DNA from: Desulfovibrio sp.
Lineage (GTDB): Bacteria > Desulfobacterota > Desulfovibrionia > Desulfovibrionales > Desulfovibrionaceae
Direction: 5' to 3'
DNA length: 13,547 bases
Assembly: GCA_020217165.1 (NCBI GenBank)
Contig: JAIWOE010000103.1
Span: 1 to 13,547 of the forward strand
Both the position numbers and the translations under genes were made by a program. This document shows, one piece after another, positions 7,975 through 13,547 of the stretch (the stretch's first letter is position 1; the number at the start of each line of letters is the position of its first letter). The notes under the pieces were generated by a model. That model did no database searches. It saw nothing but the letters and a program-made list of their open reading frames with translations, and was not told where the DNA came from.

Positions 7975-7990
7975 AGCAGGAGTCGTGCCA
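7975..7990 (-). promoter_or_regulatory. Sigma-54 (-24/-12) promoter candidate for the MgtC-family gene
   Basis: The - strand reads TTGGCACGACTCCTGCT (7991-7975). Against the RpoN consensus YTGGCACG-N4-TTGCW it matches all eight -24 positions and four of five -12 positions, and keeps the invariant GG-N10-GC spacing. The predicted transcription start is near 7964. An AT-rich stretch lies just upstream (7995-8050), as is common for DNA-bending sites between an enhancer and a sigma-54 promoter. Such a promoter would require an AAA+ activator protein, which is not in the window. Confidence 0.6.
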
Positions 7991-8149
7991 AACGGCTTTG
8001 AATGCAAAAAATAAAAAAATATGTAATAAATTCAAGGTCATTTAAATCCATCTGAGGATAGAGGAACAGCGACAGGCCTGAAATGGGTAAAAATCCTTGA
8101 ACCCATCCCCCCGCAGGCCAGGGAGGGGCATTCAATTTTTTAAACCACC

Positions 8150-8800
8150 TCAGCACACCCGCCAGCCCAGGGCCTGAAGCCGGGTGCGTGGAATGGCACC
8201 TTCCCTTAAGCATTCCAGCGTGTTGTTGCCAACTGGCCGCACGATGGTGGAAGGCGCTCCGCCGTCGGGCAGAGTGGCATCCTGCAGCACGCCAGCCGTC
8301 TGGATCAGCACGGCAGGGGCAATGGCCGCAGCCCGGCTGGCCGGCGGCGCTCCGGCGAGGTTGGCGCTGGTGGAGACCAGGGGCCCGCCCAGGGCCAGGG
8401 CCAGGGCTCGCGCACCGGCATGGCCGGGCACCCGGACGGCGATTTCACCGGCCTCAGAAACAACCCCCGGCGGCAACACCGCAGTGGCGGGCAGGCAGAT
8501 CGTCAGGGGGCCTGGCCAAAATTGAGTCATTATTTCAGAAAGGTACCCGGAGACCTCCACGACGAGCCCCTGCAGGTGTCCCACCTCCCCCACCACCAGA
8601 GGCAGGGGCTTGCCCGGCTCGCGTCCCTTGACGGCCAGCAGCCTGGCCACGGCTTCGGGGTTGCGGGCATCGCAACCCAGGGCATAGAAGGTCTCCGTGG
8701 GATAAATGACCAGTTCGCCCCGGCGCAGCGCCGCTGCAGCCTGGGGCAGGTTCAAGGATTTTGACTCATCCGTGGGGATAGGGAGGATGGTGGCGACCAT
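8150..8800 (-). CDS. tsaC: L-threonylcarbamoyladenylate synthase (TsaC/YrdC, short form of Sua5)
   Basis: Makes threonylcarbamoyl-AMP from threonine, bicarbonate and ATP, the first step of the essential tRNA t6A37 modification. With ATG 8800 the product is 216 residues. Family motifs in order: YPTETFYALG (33-42), LLAVKGREPGKPLPL (54-68) with the KxR motif, FWPGPLT (94-100), VRVPGH (122-127), STSANLAG (143-150) and PSTIV (183-187). It lacks the C-terminal Sua5 domain of about 130 residues, so it is of the TsaC/YrdC type. An alternative ATG at 8806 would add two residues, and TTG 8836 is unlikely; none has a strong ribosome site. Its start codon overlaps that of the divergent rlmH, so its promoter must lie inside rlmH. 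Confidence 0.93.
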   Translation of the reverse strand: MVATILPIPTDESKSLNLPQAAAALRRGELVIYPTETFYALGCDARNPEAVARLLAVKGREPGKPLPLVVGEVGHLQGLVVEVSGYLSEIMTQFWPGPLTICLPATAVLPPGVVSEAGEIAVRVPGHAGARALALALGGPLVSTSANLAGAPPASRAAAIAPAVLIQTAGVLQDATLPDGGAPSTIVRPVGNNTLECLREGAIPRTRLQALGWRVC

Positions 8801-8807
8801 GCGCATG
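8798..8807. repeat. 10-base palindrome providing both divergent start codons
   Basis: CATGCGCATG is its own reverse complement. It encodes Met-Arg-Met on both strands and contains candidate start codons for rlmH (8799 or 8805, +) and tsaC (8806 or 8800, -). Confidence 0.85.
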
Positions 8808-9269
8808 ATCCGGCTGCTCAGTGTCGGCAAGTTCAAGGCCGACTGGTGGAAGCGCGCTGCGGAGGACTACGGGAGCCGTATCGCCCGCTTTGCGCCGTTT
8901 GAAGAAAAACTCGCCCCCGACGGCGCCGCCGCCCTGCCCCCGGAAAAACGCATGCAGGTGGAGGGCGAACGCCTGCTTGCCCTGCTGGAGCCCAGGGACT
9001 GGGTCATCGTCCTGGATGAACGCGGCCGCAGCTACGCCTCCGAGGCCTTTGCCCGGCACCTGGCCAGGCTGCTGGACGATCCCGGGGGGCGGCCCTGTTT
9101 TGTGGTGGGTGGCGCCTGGGGACTCTCGCCGGCGGTCAAGGCCATCGCCAGGGAGACCATGTCCCTCGGTCCCATGACCCTGCCCCACGAACTGGCCCGG
9201 GTGGTGCTGCTGGAGCAGTTGTACCGGGCCATGACCATTCTCCGAGGCATGCCGTATCATCATGAATGA
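8799..9269 (+). CDS. rlmH: 23S rRNA (pseudouridine1915-N3)-methyltransferase RlmH
   Basis: SPOUT-class (trefoil-knot) S-adenosylmethionine enzyme that methylates pseudouridine 1915 in helix 69 of 23S rRNA on the assembled ribosome. The product is 156 residues against 155 in E. coli. Motifs: N-terminal IRLLSVGK, VLDERGRSYAS (71-81), the cofactor-knot segment FVVGGAWGLS (101-110), LGPMTLPHELARVVLLEQLY (123-142) and the terminal YHHE (153-156), a hallmark of the family. ATG 8799 or 8805 fits the family start; GGGAGG at 8781-8786 is 12 bases before 8799, longer than ideal. The open frame extends upstream to 8706, but that part is antisense to tsaC. Its stop TGA (9267-9269) directly abuts the pglB stop on the other strand. 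Confidence 0.95.
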   Translation: MRMIRLLSVGKFKADWWKRAAEDYGSRIARFAPFEEKLAPDGAAALPPEKRMQVEGERLLALLEPRDWVIVLDERGRSYASEAFARHLARLLDDPGGRPCFVVGGAWGLSPAVKAIARETMSLGPMTLPHELARVVLLEQLYRAMTILRGMPYHHE

Positions 9270-11420
9270 TCAGCGCACCTCAAAAATCCGCACGTCGGGG
9301 AAGGCGTCGTACACCAGGGTGAAGTATTCGGCAAACCGGGGCTTTTCCGGATCTTCCAGCAGCAGTTGCACCATCATGCTGTTGAAGATCTGATCGTCGA
9401 GCAAATAATACCGCTGCGCCGCCGCATGCACCATCAGGTGCGGCCCTTGGTTCAAGGGATAGTTGGCAACGCGCCGGGCCTTGCCTTCCATGACGATGAT
9501 GGACGCCACGGGCAGCACGCCCTCGCGCTGGGTGAACTGCACCTCGCCCTTATCATAATTGATGCGGAAGGCGTCGCGGATTTCCAGGAGCCGACCGTGG
9601 GTTCCCTGTTTGCCCACCATGTCCCAGGTGCCGTAATAGGTGATCCACGGCGCCAGGCGGATGTTTTCGAAGGTGGCCACCACATAGCGCGGCGCAGGCA
9701 TGGGCGGCAGGTCCTGCGTGGCGTTGCCCAGGCCGCGCAGCAGGCTCAGCACTTCATCCCGGGGCATGGTGTCCCAGACCTTCCAAGGTTCGTCGTCATA
9801 CTGGGCGCTGTATTTGATGAGCTGGGCCGCGAGTCGCGGGTTGGGGGTGGTCAGGGCCAGGCCCAGGGTGAAGATGTGATGCCCGTAGTGCCGGCCGCCA
9901 TCGGCAAAGGAGATGCGTTCGGCATAATAATGGGTGGGATAACCCCAGTCCCACCAAGTCCACACCTTGCTGTCCTTGGGGGAATCCCGCAATGCCTGCA
10001 GGGCCAGGCAGTGTTGCCGGGAAAGTACGGGCGTGGGTGGCAGCTCGCTGTAAAAGGAGACCAGGGGCCACCCCAGCACCAGCAGGGCCACGCAGCTCAG
10101 GGCAAAACGTTTGTACGCCGCGTGCCGTCCGGAGCGGAACAGGACCACGCCGGCCCAACCCACGGCCATGCCCAGGCCCAGGGCCATGGGCGCGCCGCCG
10201 AACATGGTCAGCCGCGATCCCAGCTTGACCGAGGCCAGCCCCATGCCCAGGAATAAGAACAGGGGGAAGGCCACAGGGCGAACGAACAATACCCACACAA
10301 AACATGCAATGCCCACCAGGGACACCAGCATGGAGGTGTGGAACCGCTCCAGCACCTGATCCAGGGCGATGTTCTGGACTTCAATGACGCTCTGGCCGAT
10401 GCCTGGATAGACCACGCCGGTGGTGTTGGCGGAGCTGACCAGGTCTGCCGCGGGCTTGAGATAGGCTCCCAGCAGGCTGGTGGCGGACTGCACCGCCGTC
10501 AGGCCCACACCGCCCGGCACGGCCAGCAACACCAGGGCCGCCAGCCCCGGCCAGGGCGTGGCCACGGCGCGGGCCGCCAGTACCGGCTGCTTCCAGGCCA
10601 CGGCCACTGCCGCCAGGGCACACCCCAGCCCGACCCAGCCCACCAGGGCGCTGGCCATGAACACGGCCAGACCAAGCATCAGCCGTCCCCGGGCTCCCGG
10701 GCGGGCCGCCACCAGTCCCCAGCAGACTCCCAATCCGCACAACGCCTTGACAAAGGTGAGGATGTGCCCGTGCCAGATCGCGCCGAACCGGGCCAGCAGC
10801 CCCAGGAGGACGAGCCAGGCCAGCACCTGGGCAAGGGTCCGGGGCGGCTCTTCCTGCAGCGGGTCGGGGCGGAGCCAGGAGGGACGAATCCAGCGGCCCA
10901 GGGTCATGGCCAGTCCCAGGGTGAACAGCAGGGGGAACAGCAGGGTGACCATGTCCGTATCATAATAGCCCAGACGGGACCGGAAATAGAATCCCGGCGA
11001 AAGCACGGCCAGCAGCCCGGCCACCAGCCCCCCCGAGGCCGCACCTTCCCGCCAGCCCAGCACCCGGCACCACAGGGCCATGACCACAGCCACGAAGCCG
11101 GCGAACACCGGCGGAAGCACAAAGCTGGCCAGGCCCACGGGCAGGCCCGTGATGGCGGCGAACCAGGCGGCCATCACGGCCAGGGGAGTGCCCACGGCCT
11201 CTCCCACGCCCTTGGCGCCAGCCAGCCAGTGGTAGGAATCATGGGTGCCCTGGATGAATTCTCCATCCACAATCAGGGCCGGATTCAGCCAGCCATAGAT
11301 CTCGTGCACGTGGGCGGCCAGACTCAGGAGATAGGAAAAAACAAGAACAAACAGAAAGAGCTTGGCTTCCTGGCGGGCAGGCTGATCCGGAATTGGGGAG
11401 GCATTCCACGGCGCGGGCAT
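9270..11420 (-). CDS. pglB: Bacterial N-oligosaccharyltransferase PglB (STT3 family, GT66)
   Basis: Inner-membrane enzyme that moves a preassembled glycan from a polyprenyl-diphosphate carrier to Asn in N-x-S/T sequons of periplasmic proteins. The product is 716 residues, nearly the same as Campylobacter PglB. Residues 1-455 are strongly hydrophobic with about a dozen helices; 456-716 form the periplasmic domain. Catalytic features: Asp61 in THDSYHWL (first external loop), Asp154 and Asp156 in GYYDTDM (metal site), Glu347 in SVIE (variant of TIxE in EL5), Arg403 in GSRLT, and WWDWGYP at 489-495, the sequon-binding WWDxG motif. ATG 11420 is chosen for GGAG (11432-11429) eight bases upstream; the longer frame to 11519 lacks a site. 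No lipid-linked glycan assembly genes are adjacent, so the glycan substrate cannot be inferred. Confidence 0.95.
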   Translation of the reverse strand: MPAPWNASPIPDQPARQEAKLFLFVLVFSYLLSLAAHVHEIYGWLNPALIVDGEFIQGTHDSYHWLAGAKGVGEAVGTPLAVMAAWFAAITGLPVGLASFVLPPVFAGFVAVVMALWCRVLGWREGAASGGLVAGLLAVLSPGFYFRSRLGYYDTDMVTLLFPLLFTLGLAMTLGRWIRPSWLRPDPLQEEPPRTLAQVLAWLVLLGLLARFGAIWHGHILTFVKALCGLGVCWGLVAARPGARGRLMLGLAVFMASALVGWVGLGCALAAVAVAWKQPVLAARAVATPWPGLAALVLLAVPGGVGLTAVQSATSLLGAYLKPAADLVSSANTTGVVYPGIGQSVIEVQNIALDQVLERFHTSMLVSLVGIACFVWVLFVRPVAFPLFLFLGMGLASVKLGSRLTMFGGAPMALGLGMAVGWAGVVLFRSGRHAAYKRFALSCVALLVLGWPLVSFYSELPPTPVLSRQHCLALQALRDSPKDSKVWTWWDWGYPTHYYAERISFADGGRHYGHHIFTLGLALTTPNPRLAAQLIKYSAQYDDEPWKVWDTMPRDEVLSLLRGLGNATQDLPPMPAPRYVVATFENIRLAPWITYYGTWDMVGKQGTHGRLLEIRDAFRINYDKGEVQFTQREGVLPVASIIVMEGKARRVANYPLNQGPHLMVHAAAQRYYLLDDQIFNSMMVQLLLEDPEKPRFAEYFTLVYDAFPDVRIFEVR

Positions 11421-11543
11421 TCCGAACACTCCAGAGTAAAATAACGAACGAGGTGCAGGGCGGACGGCAAAAGGACGTGGGTGCAGACATAGGTCAGCCC
11501 CTGGGAAAAGACAAGCCATTGCCCAGGCTGCTGCAGACGGTGA

Positions 11544-11572
11544 ATTTCACTTGCCAGAGCGGAGGCAATCAA
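11544..11572 (-). promoter_or_regulatory. Possible sigma-70-type promoter for pglB
   Basis: On the - strand TTGATT (11572-11567) and TGAAAT (11549-11544) are 17 bases apart, each matching four of six consensus positions. It lies in the 194-base divergent gap between pglB and the small membrane protein gene and would give a leader of about 117 bases. Weak by itself; supported mainly by position. The rest of 11421-11614 shows nothing else recognisable. Confidence 0.3.
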
Positions 11573-11614
11573 CGTAAAGAAGCAAATGTTTTCCTGATGA
11601 TGCTGGAACAGGGC

Positions 11615-12046
11615 ATGACAGACACCTTCCGCTACCCCCGACCGCCGCGACTGGCCGTGTTTCTGGTGGCCGCGCATTTTTGCCTCTCCCTGGGGGGGCT
11701 CTTGTTGCATCTGCGCATCCATCCTGTGCTGGAAAGCTATTTTTACTGGTGGGCCACAGGCGCCGGGCTGGTGAACTGCCTGCTGCTGCCGCCGTTGTTT
11801 CTGCACCCCCGTGGGGTGGGTCTGGCCTGCGTGCTCAATGTGCTCACGGTGATCCTCGGCACCGTGGGCATGGCCTATTTCTCCCTGCACGCCATGACCT
11901 GGCCCGTGGGCCTCGTGACCGTCATCCTGCACTCCACCCTGCCAGACATCGTCATCCTGCTGGCCAAGCTCCCGCTGGGGCAAATGATTCTGGAGACCAT
12001 GCGTCCCCACGGGCCGCGTCCCGAAGGGCAGCGGGGGTGTCGCTGA
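11615..12046 (+). CDS. Small four-helix membrane protein of unknown function
   Basis: I do not recognise a family. From ATG 11615 the product is 143 residues with four hydrophobic segments at about 12-34, 42-63, 68-91 and 97-118, short loops and a basic tail (MRPHGPRPEGQRGCR). Histidines fall at 21, 32, 36, 64, 92 and 106, near helix ends, but no heme-binding pattern is clear. The frame is open further upstream: ATG 11597 and 11600 (MMLEQG...) are alternatives, and no start has a strong ribosome site, so the N-terminus is uncertain by six residues or more. Its stop TGA shares the A of the ATG of the downstream flavocytochrome gene, so the two are almost certainly cotranscribed and translationally coupled. 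A helper or subunit role for that electron-transfer protein is an inference from this coupling only. Confidence 0.75.
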   Translation: MTDTFRYPRPPRLAVFLVAAHFCLSLGGLLLHLRIHPVLESYFYWWATGAGLVNCLLLPPLFLHPRGVGLACVLNVLTVILGTVGMAYFSLHAMTWPVGLVTVILHSTLPDIVILLAKLPLGQMILETMRPHGPRPEGQRGCR

Positions 12047-13449
12047 TGCGCGAGTTCACCCTGCGCCAGCGGATGCTGCAGCCTGTTGAGCGCACGGCGC
12101 TGCTGGGCCTGTTCTGGCTGGCGGTGGCAGCCCTTGCCGCCGTGGTGGCCGCGCGGCCCTTCTGGCTTCGCTGGGAAGAGCTCAATGCCTTTGGTGAGGC
12201 CCTGGACTGGACCACCGCCATCGGCAAGGGCTGCGGAGGGGCGGCGCTGGTGCTGCTGCTGGTGCAGGCCCTGCTGGGTGCACGCAGCCGCTGGATGGAC
12301 AGGTTGTTCGGACTGGATCTAGTGTACCGCGTGCATCGCGGGCTGGCCGTGGGGATTCTGGCCCTGGCCACCCTGCATCCCATGTTTCTGCATTTCTACC
12401 GGCCCTTTGCCGAGAACCTGGCCTGGGGCGCCTGGCCCCTGGTGCTGGGCTCCCTGGTGCTGACGGGCCTGTGGATGAGCGCGTCCCTGGCTCGCTTCCG
12501 CCGTTTCGTGGAGTTGCCGTACCACTGGTGGCAGCAGGGACACCGCCTGGCCGCCTGGCCCCTGCTGTTTGCGGCCTTTGTGCACCTGCTGGCCGTGTCC
12601 GAGGATTACCGCCGCTTCCCGGGCCTCGTCCTGGCTCTGTTGGGGTTGGGATTCCTGGTGCTGCTGGCCCTGCGCACGCGGCTGCTCAAACGCTTCGGCG
12701 TTGCCAGAACGCCGTACGTGGTTCAGGCGGTCACCGCTCCTGGGCCGACATCGCCCGATGCGGTGGAATTGCTCCTGGAACCCCAGGCCGGCGGCCGGGG
12801 CATGGAATTCGTGCCCGGGCAGTTCGCGTTTTTATTGCCAAAGTCCAAGGCCGTTCCTGGGGAAGAGCATCCCTTCACCATTGCCTCGGCTCCGGACGAC
12901 CTGCCCCGGCTGGCTTTCACCATCCGGTGCTGCGGGGACTTCACGTCCCGACTCGCCGCTCTGGCCCCCGGCGACACGGTGCTGGTGGACGGCCCCTACG
13001 GCCGCTTCAGCTATGCATCGCTCACCCCCATGAATTCGCCATTGCTTTTGGTGGCCGGCGGCGTGGGCATCACCCCCATGCTGTCCATGCTCAGGACCCT
13101 GGCCCGCGAGCAGGACCCCCGCGCCCTGTGCCTGGTGTGGGCCACCCGCAGCAAGGAAGACGTGCTCCATGCCCAGGAACTCAAGGCGCTGGAGGCGACC
13201 CTGGAGAACCTGCGGGTGGTGCATGTGTTCTCACGGCAGCGCATGAGCGCCAACTTGGCGGAGCGCAGCGGCCGGCTACGGCCAAGCATCCTCAAGGAAG
13301 CCCTGGACATCCTGCCGCACACTCCGCAGGATCCGCCTCCCCACGCCTTCATTTGCGGGCCGCCCGCCATGATGCACCTGGCCCGGCACGCCCTGCTGGA
13401 GTTGGGCATGCCGGCGCGGCGCATTCATCTGGAACGATTCGCCCTGTAA
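12046..13449 (+). CDS. Ferric reductase/NOX-like membrane flavocytochrome b (heme b, FAD, NAD(P)H)
   Basis: The product is 467 residues. Residues 15-210 form about six helices of the ferric-reductase-like transmembrane domain. Two helices carry His pairs with identical spacing, His97-x13-His111 and His166-x13-His180, the classic bis-heme arrangement of FRE/NOX proteins. The cytosolic part is a ferredoxin-NADP reductase fold: PGQFAFLLP (258-266), the FAD site HPFTIAS (275-281), VDGPYGRFS (314-322), the nucleotide loop VAGGVGITPML (336-346) and ICGPPAMM (436-443). It should carry electrons from NAD(P)H via FAD and two hemes across the membrane to an external acceptor; whether that is ferric iron, oxygen or a quinone/periplasmic partner is not determined. 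ATG 12046 overlaps the previous stop (TGATG). The first helix starts at about residue 17, consistent with this start. Confidence 0.9.
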   Translation: MREFTLRQRMLQPVERTALLGLFWLAVAALAAVVAARPFWLRWEELNAFGEALDWTTAIGKGCGGAALVLLLVQALLGARSRWMDRLFGLDLVYRVHRGLAVGILALATLHPMFLHFYRPFAENLAWGAWPLVLGSLVLTGLWMSASLARFRRFVELPYHWWQQGHRLAAWPLLFAAFVHLLAVSEDYRRFPGLVLALLGLGFLVLLALRTRLLKRFGVARTPYVVQAVTAPGPTSPDAVELLLEPQAGGRGMEFVPGQFAFLLPKSKAVPGEEHPFTIASAPDDLPRLAFTIRCCGDFTSRLAALAPGDTVLVDGPYGRFSYASLTPMNSPLLLVAGGVGITPMLSMLRTLAREQDPRALCLVWATRSKEDVLHAQELKALEATLENLRVVHVFSRQRMSANLAERSGRLRPSILKEALDILPHTPQDPPPHAFICGPPAMMHLARHALLELGMPARRIHLERFAL

Positions 13450-13461
13450 TCACACTGCCCC

Positions 13462-13478
13462 GCCGGCGCGTTGCCGGC
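13462..13478 (+). repeat. Short GC-only inverted repeat after the flavocytochrome gene
   Basis: GCCGGC (13462-13467), loop GCGTT, GCCGGC (13473-13478), 12 bases after the stop. No T run follows and the next gene starts 17 bases later on the same strand, so it is at most a weak pause or processing site. Confidence 0.3.
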
Positions 13479-13494
13479 ACTGGATGGTTGTTGC

Positions 13495-13547
13495 ATGACA
13501 CGCGCCGACGCCCTCGCCCTGCTCAAAGACTACCTCGACTCCGGTGA
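13495..13547 (+). CDS. N-terminal fragment of an unidentified gene (runs off the window)
   Basis: ATG 13495 opens a frame of 17 complete codons, MTRADALALLKDYLDSG, to the window end. It lies 45 bases after the flavocytochrome stop on the same strand, with a weak ribosome site (GGATGG, 13482-13487). The opening resembles the N-terminus of some small HD-domain hydrolases (MTRxEALxLLK...), but 17 residues are too few to assign a family. It is reported because codon use and position suggest a real start. Confidence 0.5.
   Translation, partial: MTRADALALLKDYLDSG

Larger units (their letters stand above)
7741..8149 (-). other. 409-base non-coding region: long structured leader and promoter of the MgtC-family gene
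   Basis: No convincing gene lies here on either strand; frames crossing it lack family features and ribosome sites. Reading the - strand downstream from tsaC, it holds an inverted repeat at 8106-8083, an AT-rich tract (about 8050-7995), a sigma-54-type promoter (7990-7975), a 14-base-arm hairpin (7941-7899), a 44-codon proline-rich open frame (7923-7789) and a nested inverted repeat (7803-7754) ending two bases before the Shine-Dalgarno sequence of the MgtC-family gene. The leader from the predicted transcription start (about 7964) to GTG 7740 is roughly 224 bases. Confidence 0.6.

Noticed and set aside
8083..8141. Terminator-like stem with T6 (8135-8140, CAATTTTTTAAA) on the + strand
   Set aside because: No + strand gene reads into it, and the C-rich/G-rich arms pair imperfectly.
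7833..8213. 126-codon - strand frame over the region upstream of the MgtC-family gene
   Set aside because: It starts inside tsaC, crosses the AT-rich tract and sigma-54 element, and has no ribosome site or family resemblance.
10338..11444. 368-codon + strand frame rich in Gln, His and Gly
   Set aside because: It is the antisense image of hydrophobic PglB helices; the composition is an artefact of complementing Leu/Val/Ala codons.
12471..13547. 358-codon + strand frame running to the window end
   Set aside because: It overlaps the flavocytochrome gene in another frame; it is Arg/Pro/Gly-rich with no motif.

Overview
The window reads as chromosomal core DNA from a G+C-rich, Gram-negative bacterium. 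Three things together fit a sulfate-reducing deltaproteobacterium of the Desulfovibrio group: a full-length bacterial oligosaccharyltransferase (PglB), a Do-type periplasmic protease, and a glycogen synthase / branching enzyme pair. A Desulfovibrio gigas-like organism would fit well. This assignment is inferred from gene content and base composition, not from a database match. I see no phage, IS element, CRISPR array, rRNA or tRNA.

Layout. Positions 1-232 are the tail of a sensor histidine kinase. It is followed by a signal-peptide-bearing DegP/HtrA protease (361-1784), whose reading frame breaks once near 1367. A strong hairpin at 1809-1840 separates this + strand block from a - strand block made of NUDIX hydrolase (5557-5985), glycogen synthase glgA (3930-5387) and branching enzyme glgB (1870-3828). 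Divergent from the NUDIX gene is a family 9 (heptosyltransferase-like) glycosyltransferase (6061-7013), whose frame breaks in a run of nine C. Convergent to it is an MgtC/SapB-family membrane protein gene (7024-7740, - strand) with an unusually elaborate upstream region: a near-consensus sigma-54 promoter, an AT-rich tract and two inverted repeats. Then come tsaC/yrdC (- strand), rlmH (+ strand) and pglB (- strand), packed with no intergenic bases at either end of rlmH. The right end holds a small four-helix membrane protein gene overlapping by one base a ferric-reductase/NOX-like flavocytochrome gene (12046-13449), and the first codons of another gene (13495 on).

Function. glgA and glgB extend and branch glycogen, and the NUDIX enzyme in front of them looks like an ADP-sugar pyrophosphatase that could touch the same ADP-glucose pool. 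DegP, the kinase, the GT9 enzyme and PglB all concern the cell envelope: stress sensing, protein quality control, LPS core and N-glycosylation. TsaC and RlmH modify tRNA and 23S rRNA. The flavocytochrome and its small partner probably form a membrane electron-transfer unit.

Most interesting observations: the sigma-54 promoter with a structured leader in front of the MgtC-family gene; the poly-C tract inside the GT9 gene, which is either phase variation or a sequence error; the single-base frame break in degP; the palindromes that supply start and stop codons to both strands around rlmH; and the SVIE variant of the TIxE motif in PglB. No wholly unknown system is evident.
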